DNA of 64,000 nucleotides, taken from assembly GCA_963966185.1 (NCBI GenBank), contig CAWZYM010000151.1, positions 181,501 through 245,500 on the forward strand, read 5' to 3'. Numbering within the stretch: position 1 is the stretch's first letter; every line of letters begins with the position of its first letter. Source of the DNA: Rhabditoides inermis (taxonomy: Eukaryota; Nematoda; Chromadorea; Rhabditida; Rhabditidae). Under the pieces are notes generated by a model that worked only from the letters and a program-made list of their open reading frames with translations, was not told the DNA's origin and did not search any database. This document shows, one piece after another, positions 1-29,425 of the stretch. A program made the position numbers and the translations under genes.

Positions 1-3000
1 ATTCCTGGCACGGATAGACCGGCGACGAGGGCAATGCCCACAGGAGCGCCCACCTGCAAGCAGCTCACCATCACTAGACACAATATTGACATGGGTATTG
101 CTTCAAAAAATTGTGCACCATGACGAGACACTCACTACATATTCAAAGTGAAACGTAGTTTCACGCTTTACGCCTTTGCATCCCCTCCTCCCCTATCCCT
201 TCCGCCCTGTCCCATTTTATTTCCCCTCTCCCTCGAACCCTCACCAGTGTGCCCAGCTGCCAGAGCAGCTTCCTCTTGCGCGTCCACGGCTTCTTGCCCC
301 AGAACGTACAGCCAGTGGGGCTGCAACGAATCGATAAATTAATCAATAACAAATAAAACACTCACCTCAAGTAGTGCAGATCGGATATCTCCTTGAGGCA
401 CAGCCAGCAAAACTCGGCAGAACACATTGCGCAAACCTGAAAAAAACGCAAATCACAAAAAAAGAAAATATACACATCACCATTCTCTTAACAGACAATC
501 AACTAGAAGGTAGACAATTAACATCGTACACACTATTCCCTCACCATATGATTGCAGCTCCCGTCGTCCATCTTGACAATGAGGGTGCGGCAGCGCGGAC
601 ACGCCTTCACGTCCCCGGCTGGAATACGTTTCAGTCAACCAATAAAAACACAATAAAACAACATTGGCAATGACATCTGTATCGTCCGATTGGATCCTAT
701 ATGCCATCAGAGACATTTCAAATGTTGTGCAGTTTAGTGTAACACAACGTGTATGTCTTCAAATATCCAAAAAGGTTCCATGAGTAGGAATCGAACCCAT
801 GGACAGCCCGCAGCGATTGTGCGCTGGCGGCGCGCACTACCACTGCGCCATAGAGGCAGTGTTTATGAGTTCGAAGAGAGAGCCCATCTAGTTCCACTGC
901 CCTCTTTGCTAGTACGAGCTTCAATGGCGCAGTGGTCGAGTGCGCCGCCAGCGCGCGAACGATGAGTACTGCTCATGGGTTCGATTCCTTCTCATGAAAG
1001 CGTTTTGGATATTTGAAGAGCTATAAGTTGTGTTGCACAAAACTGCACAACATGTGAAATGTCACGGATGGAATATAATATCCAATTCGACTATATCAAA
1101 TGATGAAAAAATAAAAAAAAAACTCGAAAACATCAAACCATATACACACCAAACTATAGCATCAATACAAGCTGGGAAAGGGTCACACACGTTTGATGAC
1201 GACCCCGCTGGGCTCCGCGCCGCTGACCATCCTGTGGGTGTTGATGAGGGAGCGTCCGACGGCGCCTGCCGAGAGACGCGGCAGGCGGGTGCGACGAGCC
1301 TCGTCGCACGTCTGCGCTGCGTGCCACGTGCCCTGGAGAGACATGGTATGGGGGGGAGTACGGTCAAAATATGCTTCACACTATCCACATCTAACAAAAA
1401 GTTACACTTCAAATAATACTGGAAAAACTTCAAATCATATGTATTTTCTAAACACACAACATGAAACGGATACGGTAAAAATATGCTTTACACTATCCAC
1501 ATCTAACAACCTACAGACCTACATTGAAATTGAATCATAATCAATGAGAAATACTCCGACAACGCATATGTTTCAACATATCCTCATATCAACACAGACA
1601 TGAAACACACAATACGATGTTACCATCAATCTGAAACACCTGGTGCGTACCTTGCAATGGTAGCAGAACAGCGTGCCGCACTCCTCCCTCGCACACTGCA
1701 GCTGCGGACACGCAGCGCAGCCAGAGGCGATCACCGCGTACCTGTGACACACATGTAAACAATCATGCAAACAACAACAAGTAAACAACTCACGTGCAGT
1801 CCGGAGCCGGGCACCATCGCGTGTCCGGATCCGTCATCAGATACCTAAAAGAATGAATGAAGTTCTGAATTATAAGCTACAAGTTGTAAGTTTCACATTA
1901 AACTCAACAAGTCCACAAACGAAATCGCAAACAATTTATATTGAATAAATAATCTACCACAACGACCGCTCTAGCTCATTGCTCATATTCCACGTTCATA
2001 ACACCCAACTAATCTGCAGTGAGCAGTGCACATCCTGCCGTGACCAACTCCCCCCCCCCACTCACTTTCTGATGGAGAACTGTCTGTACTTGTGCATGAG
2101 TGCCTCCCTGGCTCCGACCAGCTGTCGCACGTCCTCCGGATGGAGCAACGCACAGCACTCGGGACACGAGATCTCCACCCGAGACTCCATAATCTCCACC
2201 TCCACGTACTGCAATATTAAGTATGTTTTATGTGTCCCTTTCACATTGTTGTGATTGTCATATCATATCCATTTATACCTATTAAAATGCAAATGTCTAC
2301 AAACCTGTTGTAGACAGGGCACACAGCTCGTGTGCTGCGTGCATCCGATGAGCTTGGCAAAGCGAGAGAGGGGCAGGCGGGAGAGACACAAGGGGCACTC
2401 GCGAGTCTTCCCTCCCCCTCCTCCACACTCGCGTGCCGCAGAGTGGGAACACAGCGAGGACGAACACTCAGACATGTCCTACAACACACAGGTACATTCA
2501 CCAGTAACAATATGCTTCAGACTATCCACAAAACAAACTAGGCATTTTTTTTAACAATTCTTCATCTTTCCAGGTTCCAGCTTTCCATATTCCATTCCTA
2601 CCACTCTAGCAGAAACACAAAAAACCACGACTTCGACAAACACACAAGTACATACATATCCCATTAAGAATATGATTCAGCCTATCCACAAAACAAACTA
2701 GACATTCCTTCAACAACTCGGCGTTCATTTCTGCTCCCAAAATCCACTCTCATTCTCACCAGAAACCAGAAACATCAAAACCTATCAATCGACAATACCG
2801 CCATGTGGAACAATTCCATGCCACATCAGACTAATATTCCCCCCCCCCCCCGTCACGTAGGGGGGGGCACAACCTCAGAATGTCACTCCCCTCCTCCCCC
2901 GTACCTGTTCCTCTCCCGTGAGCAGGAGTAGCTCATCGGCCGCGTCGTCTCCTCCCGCCCTGCCGCCCTCACCGCAGTCAGACAGACGGTACCTGCAACC

Positions 3001-4713
3001 ACATCACGTTCACATCATCACATAAATCATAGCTTCTCCGAATTTAGAATTCCGTAAGTCCGATATACTCGAAATCAACGACACCTCATCATGATATTAT
3101 CAGAGTTCAGAGTTGTTGTATTGCAACCTTTGACCTTTCTATCCGGAAGATTACAACTACAAACAATACAGAACAACTACAAACAATACAACGCTCACAG
3201 TCAAATTACTTATCCAAACGATCGTAAAAAATACAAACAATATGTGAAACACACACCCACCTCTTCTCTCTGACCGCCCTGCCGCCTCCGCTAATGTCGC
3301 TGGCACTGCCCCCTCCCCTAGCCATCTCGGCAGCCGAGGAGGCGCTCCTGTCCCTGCTGTCCCTGCCAGTGTGCGACTCGTCCCTCTGCTGCTCCCGCAT
3401 CATCCAACACTCGCCCGAAGAGGACCACACTGAGCGGGACCTGCAAGCAGCACGGGTAAGAACAATGGGTGCATTCACAATCAGCACACACAGATCATCT
3501 AGTGATCAGATCAAAGTAATTATTTCGAAATATAATTCTGACTCATCGCGATCACATTGATAACAGCGCGTGACTTTCGCTATGGCAATTTCCGATCTCT
3601 TTCCTGAAATCACGTGAACAGCAAGCAGATAAAAAACGCAACAAGGCAACACAGCGACGCAATATGTATCCTACCCAGAGACCAGAGAGCCAGAGCGTAC
3701 AAAAAGACGAGCGACAACCCCGCGAAATCACAGCCATATCACATACAACAAAAGTGAGTCACGCAATAGCACAAAACCAAACAACCAAGCCCCAAATACA
3801 GTCAACCAACTGCTCCTCTCTCTCCTCCTCCTCCTCCTCTCTATCGCAATGGGGCCGCCCTTTCCATCCCAACAATAAACACACATGATTCACCTCTACG
3901 AGCACTATCAAAAATGCGGAATCAACAAAATAATACGACGTCTCTAGAAGGGGGGGGGGGGTTACACCCTGTTTACGGAATCACTAGGCACTAGACAAAG
4001 TCACGTATGACCGCGTAGACGATCAATGGATAGGGCGAGGTCGAAGGATTGGGAGTACGGTGCGAGTGGAACACTGTCACACTGTCCTAGCCACTCGCCA
4101 CAACGACAGGGCCCACCGTACCCGCACATGGGGCAATAGAGTCACCAGTAGTCACACAAATCACTCGGTTTGTGGTGGGATCAAAGGAGGAGACGAGGGA
4201 TTCCCTCGCCTCCTCGTCACAAAAACGATCCCTGCCCCACTCCCAACTCAACTCAACTACCCAACTACCGAATGCGTGTGTGCAAGATTGAGTGGATATA
4301 TCACATCACATCACAGTGAGGTCGTGATACGCAATGCTTATAGCTCTATCTCATATCGCATACTGTGCAACGCGACGTGAAAAGTGAAATGTTACGGGTT
4401 CATCGATCCCACATCTCCCTCACCCTTAAACCGCTAAACCGAAAATGATAAATACCAGAATAAAACACCGGCTCAAACTAAGCTCTCGTCGCTGTGCGCA
4501 ACATTTCGATCGTACACTCAATCGGTGGTCATAAATACCAAATAAATAATATCTCCAGTCGCTCGCAGTTTATCGATTACCTAATCCCTTCTCTTCGCTA
4601 TCCATTCATTTCGTATCGACATACAGGCCTGCACACACGAGTACAATAGCAAGTGCAAGGACGAAGCGGTCACGCATACTCGAACACAGACTAGGAGAGG
4701 AGGAATGGCAAGG

Positions 4714-4764
<51 letters not shown>

Positions 4765-7084
4765 GAATACAATAATCACCACAGTACATCGCCCACAAAA
4801 CTTGTTTGAATCGATCCGAGGCATAGAGCGACAGGGAGACGAAATCGTGTTTGCCACACGGTCAGTCATCCGTGAAACCAACTCAAAACAACAACAATGC
4901 AATAAAATGCAAACATCCTGGATTCCCCTCCCATCTTTCTTTCAGACGGTTTGCGCGATGTGAGATCGAGACTGCGCTCGGGTTCGGCTGAACAAACTCG
5001 AGAAAAAACGAGTGTTCACACTGTTCAAACAACTCGCAGAAACCCCGAAAAGGTTCGGCGGTCGCTCGCCGGTTCGTTCGCTCAGAGTGCTCAAATTGAC
5101 CGTGACCAGACGAGACGCGACAAAACACTCGTCTACTAGATAATAGATAAGGGCAAAATACAAATTGTGTTCGGCCCATTGCTACAACAGAACACAGAAC
5201 ATAATATATAGATGCACTGGAGTACAAGAGCAAGAGCAGACTGGCATTGGCACTCTGCAAAGTGCAATTAGAGGGATTCAGAAATTCATGCGCATTTCTT
5301 ATAACTATGATTTTATGAAAGGGATTAGAAAGAATAAGGATACGGGCATTTACATTTTCTATATCTCCTTCCGGCAATGAGTATGAGAAAACGCGAAAAC
5401 GGTGGTAATTCAAAAATCCAATATCTAGAACTGCGAAACTGCAGAACAGCAGAACTACACGGAAAGTGAAAATCGAAAGCAAAACTATTTCGAAATTTTG
5501 TAGTCAAGAAATAGTACGAATTGCTGAAATCATGGAATACTAAAATAACGTTCTCTTCTTTGAATCTCTTCTTCCATTCGCATATCGTGTAACGATTCTC
5601 GCCACTCTACTTTTTTTGCGCGTATCGTTCTAAGTAATCGTTCAAATTAAATCAAATCAGCAGCAGCAGCACATTGCTCGTATCAGTCGGTCGAATGAAG
5701 AGAGAAAAATGACCGCTCAACTGATGATCTTGATGCGGCCACAAGGAACGAGAGACAGCAAGTCGTCTTCGGTTATCGAGAAATCACCGAAAACGCACGG
5801 TGCAGATAAGCAGGGACATGCAGTCCAATTCCGCATTTACTCACATTATTGCAATGTGTGTGCAGTGTGCATTCCTTCTCGCTCCTTTCTGAGACAGAAT
5901 AGGCGAGACAAAGTAATGAGTGAAAAGAGACGGACAGACTGGGAGGAGCGGCGGTTCATCGGCTAATTGAACAGGTGCAGTCCGTCCTCTCTCTCTCCAT
6001 CCATTTCATTTCATCTATTCCTCCACACAGCTGCACAAAGTGTCAAAAACTGAGAGACACAGGCACACACCAAACACATCCTATATGAAACGGGAGGATG
6101 AGCCAGACCACCGGGCGACACATCCAAGGGAGAATGGATATACATATGTCAACAGCAGGAGCACATCGTTTCATCCACACATGTATGGTCAGGCAAAAAC
6201 ACGCACACAAGAGCTCATATGTGTGCATGGGCATGCGTGGGGAATATTGTATTTATGTGGAATGGAGACCGACAAGACAAGGCGAGAGCGAGACGACAAC
6301 GACGCGTCCATCGCCTGTAATAGGGTAACCGTGGGAGTGAGAGTGGCGGCTGATGGCGGAAAGAAAAAGAAGACGCCTCGGGAAGACGGAAGTCACCAGG
6401 AATGGGACGAGAGACAACGTAGACGGACAGACCGAGTAAATAAAACCCCAAGCGTGGGTGGTAGACGACTCCACCTCCATTCACTGAGAGCTGAGCTGAG
6501 TGAGACACGCAATCCGCAAAATTACCTTCAAGGATATCCACCGAGACTCGACGACTAAAGATGAAGCCGAGCACAAAAACAACAACTCCCGCGGAATTTC
6601 GCAAATAATATCAACTCCGCTCCGCTGAATAACTCTCTGATTCCTATTCTGGCGCAGACTTGCTGCTTAGACATGCACAAATAACATTCAAACAAAAGCA
6701 AATAGAAAGCAGGAGACGTATCCGTAATCCGAGCACGAGCAGTCTACTTTCATTACATACTAATTACACATCTTTTTTCACTGTTTGCGGTTTCGTCTCT
6801 GCTCCCAGTCTCTGTGGTGCCACGTGCACGTATGAGATTGACGAGGAACAGAACGACGGAGAGAGAGAGAGAGATAGAGAGAGCAAGAAACAGGGAGAGA
6901 TAGAGAGCAGGCACTGACAGAGTTCGCATCTTCACAAACAACATGCACACAAATACGCACACAACGTTGCCACCACGCGACAACATTCAGTACAGACGCG
7001 GAAAACACCTCGCCGACATTGGAAACATTCGCTCGTTCAACCGTTAGACGTTAGCAGACAGAGGGGGAGAGAGAGAGAGAGGGG

Positions 7085-7120
<36 letters not shown>

Positions 7121-8650
7121 GAGATGAAAACACTTATCGCTTATCGGGTCGTCTCTCGATGTTTCTCCCGTCCCGTCGCAGCAATATCGCAATATCAAAG
7201 CGGGGAGAACGCATATCACGATATCACCGATAGCGGGCGGGTGAGGGTGAGGGTGAGTCAGAGGGCACACATACAATACTCATTCACTACCAGGTAACAA
7301 ATAGCCGGCTCTCAATTGTCATCATAACGAGAATGTGAAAGAGAGAGAGAGAGAGGGGTGTGTGAAAATGAGTAACAGGCGGGACGAGTGAGAGGTGTGT
7401 TGTTGAAAGAATTCGCGAACGTGTGAGAGAGGTGTGAAAGTGATTGAATACGAGTGAGAGTGAGAATATATCTAGCGTCATCTCACACCTCACACACATC
7501 CCATCTCCACTTACTCTCACTCACCCTCTCATTTCCACAACCAAGCGCCCCCCGGCAGTGTCATGCTTTTTTACAATCGCATTATGGATGCATGCTCGTT
7601 GCCGGGCTAAAATAAGATTCACATACGCACGCAGACCGGGAACCATCATTTCAGAGACAATAGGTTCGTTTCTAACGCAGGGACGCATAAAAAATAAGTG
7701 AATCGATAGAGGACACGGAACACGGTGCAAAGTTATCGTGTTTCAAGACGCACACTATTTGCGTCACGTGTCCCACTCGTTTCGAAACGCCGCCGCCGGA
7801 GAAAACTAATAATCAGCAATGCCAATAAAAACAACGACACCGTGACTGTGACCATACGTGCCGTATTCATACATTATACATTCGCGTCAATATACATTCC
7901 AATATAAGCAGATTAAGAATAATAGCGCGGCAAGATCACGTTGTGGATTGTGGATACACAGGTAGTCTACCTGCACCTGGTACAGATAATGTAACCGTAA
8001 CCGTACCACTCACAGAACGCATTAAACGACTAAAGAATCGTAGCGGTCAGCCAGTGAATATTACGGAATCGGAAATGAGGTTCTATGATAACCCCGAATG
8101 TGGTGGGTCAATAATAGCAAAACGTTCCGGGACAAAGGTAATCAAATCAGGCGCAACGTAATTGAACGGAAATGTAACAGAGTCGCATTCGGAACTGGTC
8201 ATTCGCGATGCTCACACACCATCTACCATGGACACAGAGCATGCAGAACACGAGTCGCACTGTTCAAGTTCAACACTGTAGGATTCAGTGTCGGTGTGCT
8301 ACCAGAAGACCCTAACCCATCAAAATCAGGCTGATAAACAACAACAAACAATAATATAAAATAATAACGCGACGCAGGCTCACCTCTCTCTATCCCTGTC
8401 GCGTCCGCCACCAGAGGAGAGGCTGAGGAGGGAGGTGAGCGAGAGACGCGAGCCCGCAGTCGCCCGACGTTGCTGAGACAGCGAGGCGCGAGACGAGCAC
8501 GGCTTTAATAGATCATTTAATACTATTATATATATATATAAATTATCCTACCACCGGTTCGGGCTCCTTGTCGGCGGCGGGGGAGGGGTGGGTCATCTCC
8601 ATGTCTCCGCACTCCTGCACTGTGTGCAGCCCGCCCTTCTTCCCACTCAT
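1..8650 (-). CDS. RNF19: RNF19A/B-type RBR E3 ubiquitin ligase, 5' part (3' end outside window)
   Basis: Membrane-anchored RING-between-RING E3 ligase (Dorfin family), which takes ubiquitin on a RING2 cysteine. Exons, 5' to 3': 8650-8552, 8472-8384, 3440-3261, 2992-2905, 2478-2305, 2208-2066, 1844-1794, 1741-1651, 1332-1191, 618-545, 436-366, 320-245, 53-1; all junction phases agree. The N-terminus is Ser/Arg/Gly-rich. RING1 reads [10 protein letters not shown] with a later CVPCLQQ. The IBR region has DTRWCPAP and [15 protein letters not shown]2 has [20 protein letters not shown], with the probable catalytic Cys in GSCNHM. Then come the family hallmark [14 protein letters not shown] and the start of the first membrane segment ([11 protein letters not shown]). 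Intron 1 is about 4.9 kb. The ATG follows a TTTGTAG acceptor, so trans-splicing is plausible. The family assignment is firm; the low-complexity first three exons are less certain. Confidence 0.93.
712..1064. repeat. Foldback element with tRNA-like module in each arm
   Basis: The left arm (about 712-850) and right arm (about 920-1064) are imperfect inverted copies: both carry ATTTCA, TTGTGCAG, CAAATATCC and a B-box-like GGTTCGATTCC. Each arm also has an A-box-like segment (TGGCGCAGTGGT), facing outward-to-inward. No acceptor stem closes, so these are not functional tRNA genes. It lies in an intron of the RNF19 gene. A tRNA-derived SINE pair in head-to-head orientation, or a MITE that captured a SINE, would give this structure. 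Confidence 0.7.
3441..8383 (-). other. Large intron 2 of RNF19 gene
   Basis: No supported gene lies in this 4.9 kb interval. It contains an imperfect hairpin at 4187-4215, GA microsatellites around 4719-4760, 6857-6905, 7060-7117 and 7338-7354, a G run near 3950, and the 3' tail of a SINE at about 8190-8350. The open frames seen here are short and look like no protein family I know. Confidence 0.6.
8190..8352 (+). mobile_element. SINE 3' tail fragment
   Basis: The stretch from GGAACTGGTCATTCGCGATG through CTGTAGGATT to the end AATCAGGCTGATAAACAACA closely matches the 3' part of the full-length tRNA-derived SINE at 62753-63117. The tRNA-like head is not evident here. It ends in an AAC-rich tail. 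Confidence 0.65.
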
Positions 8651-10538
8651 TCTACAAATTTCGATGGTAATAAAAATCTCAAACTCGCTGCTGCACAATG
8701 CGCCACGACTAGATGAATGCATAATTACGACGGCATAGCAACGCGTCGCTCGGTGGAAAAAAGTGAAACCCCCGCAGTGGGGCAATGAGGATTGAGGAAA
8801 GAAACACACGGCACACGGAATTCAAAGAGAGTTATGGCAGTGTGGAGACGATGATGACAAGGCTGATTTCGTCATCGACTCGAAGGAGATGTAGAGTGCG
8901 CAAGTTTGTGTGAAAAGTGAAACCTAGCGGCGGAAACGCAGTGGGAGTGTACGTGCCACGATCGACTGCTTTCGATTTTACTTTATTACTGCTGGACAGT
9001 TGGAGAGAAGCGAGGAGAAAAGGCTGGGTATGGTGTAATCACCGCGGAAAACCGGTCCAACAAGTTCACACGCACACGCGAGATCTCGTCTCTCGTGCCG
9101 TGGTTGGCGGCCATATGCATGATCGGAGAGATAAGGCAGATAACCGCTTTCAAAAATTTATGTCAAAGTGCATATGATTTGCATTAGCGACTATTCAAAT
9201 TTCAAATACACTCTCTCGCTCACAACACCAATATCGATATTATTACACCAATATCGCATAGCAGGCAGCGCGACGAGTGCATGCGTACGCGATTCGATAC
9301 AAACGGGAGAGTATGAGAATGAAAATGGTAATAATATTCACACCCGGATAGAGTGCATGAGCAACATACATGAGGGATAGGGAAGAACGGGGGCAAAGCC
9401 TGGCCGGTGCAAATGGGGAATTATCGATTTCCGGATGACGGATTTCAGTCAGTGACTCCATGGCACAGCCGCGTGAAATAGTCCACAAACGACACACCGA
9501 TGAATGACAGTTTATGGGCATGATAAAAACGAAAATTGAAAACGAGTACAAACCCGAAAAAACCGAAAAACGAATACAAGCACACAACCGCACTGACGTC
9601 ACAGCTGTGATTCTCGAGTGCATGATTCTGTTCGCGTCGGGACCATTTTTTAGTAATTTCTTCAAATAATAGCAAATAGTACACATTTATTTTATTTTAA
9701 AAATGTTTTACAATAAAATATATTTATTTACGTCAAACAACACCTTTTACTAAGGACTACACGATATTCAAACATTTTTTGTCTTGGCATGTTGCGTCTA
9801 TCACACTAACAAGCTCCCAAGAGGCTCACATCACTATTAATTGTCCATATTGTGTTCAGTCTCAGAACACAAATGTACAAAATAGGTACAGTTAATGCTC
9901 TCATCGGACAATAAGAACTCATTCTATAACGCCTAACATAAACTTTGTCATGAACAAGGATAACGTTTAATATATCTCTATCCTATTCACAAGGACTTTA
10001 CTCTTCCAACACAAAAAGTGAAAGTGATGGTGCAGAATTATCTCTCAGTTTTACATCTTGGAGACATTAGCGGCGTCGGGAGAGTGTGTATCGTCGACAA
10101 TTCTTATCTACCCCCTCTATGAGCAGGCGCACTTTGTTGAGTACTTTTGCATCGATTCGATAGTGTTTACACGTACCCTTCGATTCCATAACGTTTCCAA
10201 GTCATTCTGTCGCGATGTGAAATCACACTCTTCCTGTCACTGGAACTATTTTCTTTATATCTTCAACCATATTAGTACTCGACGATCAACAGTCTCTTTA
10301 CTCCAATCTCTTTTTACAATCTTACTACCAAAGCGTCACTCACCTCTTATTTGTGACTGGAACAGAGCAACTTACTTTTTTGTCTCGTGCTTCGTTTATT
10401 GGCAAGTCTATCACCTCAACCATCATTTGCTATACATTTCATTCAACACTAACTCTTTCTATTTTTTTAGACTTCCGCCCAGTCAGTAATATTTATTTGT
10501 ACAGTAATACATTATCCGCATTACAGTAATCCTACAGT
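8651..10538. promoter_or_regulatory. Divergent intergenic region between RNF19 and GART
   Basis: The RNF19 gene leaves to the left and the purine gene to the right, so both promoters should lie in this 1.9 kb. No clear TATA box pair is visible. CTATTTTTTTAG at about 10459-10470 is a good acceptor upstream of the GART ATG and could be a spliced-leader trans-splice site. Repeated TACAGTA words (10497-10537) precede the start codon. I see no further gene. Confidence 0.45.
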
Positions 10539-26544
<16,006 letters not shown>

Positions 26545-28286
26545 ACTTCGTGCCTCACTCACTGTACTCATTCATGTTTGTGATTTTGTTTAGTGCGCGG
26601 ATTCGATTTAATCATATTTCACATGTAAGTAGATCTGACCAATCTAAGTGTAAGATTAAAGAACTCTCAATGTCAAGTTTAAAAAGTCCTTTAGTCTAAT
26701 ATTGTTGCTCTAATAGTGCTCGTGGCGTATGAGTAGCTTACTTGTTCAAGAGTTCACGCTGATAAAGTTGAAATTTTTTTCAAACGGTGTATCGTGGTTC
26801 CACAAAGCGATTCAAGTTAGAGTTGCCTACTTACATATTGATTTATGATGTTTGTCAGAATGGCCAGACTTTTTGGGTGCTAACGTCTTCGAAACAAATG
26901 AATTTTGGTTCGGTCATTGCCAAACAAGAATGTTTAGGGAAGAGAAAGAATTATTTTCGAAATAATTTGGAAAAAGTGTTTTGGCCTACATACTTGTATA
27001 CTGTAAAGACAGGAACGATCTGTCGACCTTTGAAAATATAGACTTACTTTATTTACAAAATGCATTAAGCATTTTCAAAGTAGACTTAAAATACGCAAAC
27101 TCATTAAGAAAAATGCGAAATATACGTATAAATGCATTTCCAGAATTGAAAACTGGATAGTAGCATATCACTACTTATGACAAATAAACGTAGCGTGACA
27201 AAGATATCAATCTATACAATTTCTGTAATGAAATCTGCAGCGTAACATAAATAGCGAACTTATTTATGTGTATCTTTTCACTGGTCGATATGATCGAAGA
27301 TTGCTTACATGTGTGTGTTTTCGGAACACATGTAAGTACATTCTAGTTTTTACACATTTCTTCGAGTGAAGAAGGGGCAATTGTTGTGGAAGTTTGAGCT
27401 CTACAACTGTTTTTGTTGTTATGTTATGAGCTACTTTGTGAAATCATGCAGTTGTGTTAACCGAAATTGCGGCTCGCTTAACAATTAGATCATAAATCGG
27501 GCTCTGTGGGGCCCTCGGCCTATAAAAGCACAATCTACTGTGAAAATTTCATATCTCTATGTAGCTCTTTCCTCCGCCGAAAAAAGTGTACCTAACTAAA
27601 AAGCTCAAATCAGATAGAGCTCCACAACATGTCAATTAGAAAAGTTACAGTATGCAGGCAGTTGCGAATCTCTTTGGATATGAAATAGTTAGTTTCTGTG
27701 AAAGTTTGAGCTTCCAATCTCTTTTTGTTTCTGAGTCATGAGCTATTCTGCAAAAGCTTACAACTGAATGAACTGAAATTGCGGCTTAACAAAATCGAAA
27801 ATAAAAAATCGGGTTCTGTGGAGACGTCGGCACACATGTGATACTACAACTACTGTGCAAAATTCAGATCACTAGCTTTTGGTGTACCTAACTGATTTGA
27901 GTTCATGTAAACAAGAGGTTTACGGTAGTAGTAGTATGACAAATGGCAATTTCGACATAACTAGTGTATGTTGACGTGTTAATGGTATGACATATTTCAA
28001 ATCGAGCAAGTTTTATACACTAGAAAAGGATTACTCCTGATTTGAAATTTTCATCAGATCCGATCGCAAAGCGGAAAAGCGACCGCGCTGACGCGCAATT
28101 GTAAAAAATGACAGCCAAATGAGACATATGCATAATATTCGCATCTTTCGTCTAATATTCCGGCCGTCCGAATTTGTCGGTCAGAAAAGGGAACACACTA
28201 TATGTTCACACTTTATCTTTATGTTCCTTTTTTTATAAATATGTTATAAAGTCGATGTCGGAAACGTGATCGAATGATATTCTTTG

Positions 28287-28810
28287 TTAAAGGAAAGTAC
28301 CACTCTAAATTTTATGTCATGGATTCTTTTCGAATATGTAGTATGAACATGTCAGATTTCGGTGAATACGAAAATGTATTTCTCAATTTACAAAACTGAA
28401 CTTCACAAAATATTATTAGTGAACAATGATCCAATGGACCTCAAACGCGTATTTTACCAGAAAACGAGTTGTTCACTTCTACATGGTTCAGAGAAACTGT
28501 GAACAGTAGAAACATTTAATAGATATTGAGATTATAAAATAACAAACGTGAAACCAATCGTCGAAAACGAAACGTGCGATTGACAACTTTTCGTAGTGTA
28601 TGGGGCTGTCCCCGGTCTGCGCGCACACTCCGCGAGTGTGCGCGCAGACCGGGGACAGTTCCATACACTACTAAATTTACGAACACCTATTTTACATATT
28701 CTGTTCATTTTCAGCATACATTATATTTATGAAAAGAGATTGTGTTTTCATATATTTTGACGTGTTAGTTGTAGTTTATTCACAAAATTTAGAGTGGTAT
28801 GCTCCTTTAA
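28287..28810. mobile_element. TTAA-flanked MITE with long internal palindrome
   Basis: TTAA target duplication on both sides. Terminal inverted repeats are AGGAAAGTACCACTCTAAAT on the left and AGGAGCATACCACTCTAAAT as the reverse complement of the right. Internal palindrome at 28594-28670 with 37-38 bp arms. TTAA duplications are the hallmark of piggyBac-type elements. No transposase is present. Same family as 49606-50098. Confidence 0.85.
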
Positions 28811-28812
28811 AG

Positions 28813-29148
28813 AAGAACTCCGGGGAGAGAGTGGGCTGGGCCCGGTGAGGTCAAAATAAGTGCGCTCTAATCAATCTTTTGGCGCGAAAATGGGTGAACG
28901 GGAAGTAGTCGATAAAAATCAACAAAAACACGAGACTGATCGGCCGTTTGAACCGGCGAAAGTAGGCGGAGCTACAGCTACCAGCTGAGGCCGCCCGTGT
29001 TTGGATATTCGTTTGTCACGCGGAATCGGACTGGTAAACTCAATATGCAAAATTGTGATTGCTCCCAAAATTTTGACTGTCATATTCGTGATCGCGAACC
29101 ATGATTTTCCCTAATACCCGGGCACTCTATTTTTCCCCGGAGTTCTTA
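28813..29148. mobile_element. Inverted-repeat element next to the TTAA MITE
   Basis: AAGAACTCCGGGGA at the left end is matched by TCCCCGGAGTTCTT at the right; internal GGGCCCGG/CCCGGG also pair. It directly follows the MITE at 28287-28810 inside duplication copy 2 and is absent from copy 1. Confidence 0.7.
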
Positions 29149-29425
29149 TTTAGTAACCTCGTTTTGTAGATTTTCTTTTTTGCAAGAGTTTTTTAGAAGA
29201 GTTTTAATATTAACTTTCTTTTTGTAAATTATTGTATTATCCCAGCAGCTTGCAAAAAACTGAGAATTATTGACTCCAAATCGTGTCATCAATTTTTCAA
29301 TCCATTCAAACATCGACAATAAATGTTTAGCAAACTAGAAAACATAACATTTCACACATTCCAATGCCCGGCTCAGAATACAATTCCAAGGTCACAGAAG
29401 TATTAACATATGAACAATAATACAG

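Noticed and set aside
922..1000. Possible tRNA gene
   Set aside because: A and B box words are present but the acceptor and anticodon stems do not form; interpreted as a SINE-type derivative in a foldback element.
4883..5482. 199-codon minus-strand open frame in the RNF19 intron
   Set aside because: Composition is intron-like (Ser/Leu/Phe from AT-rich DNA), no domain pattern, and no splice sites that join it to RNF19 exons in frame.
10058..10489. 143-codon plus-strand open frame upstream of GART
   Set aside because: No ATG at its start (TTG), AT-rich composition, no family resemblance; it falls in the presumed promoter/leader region.
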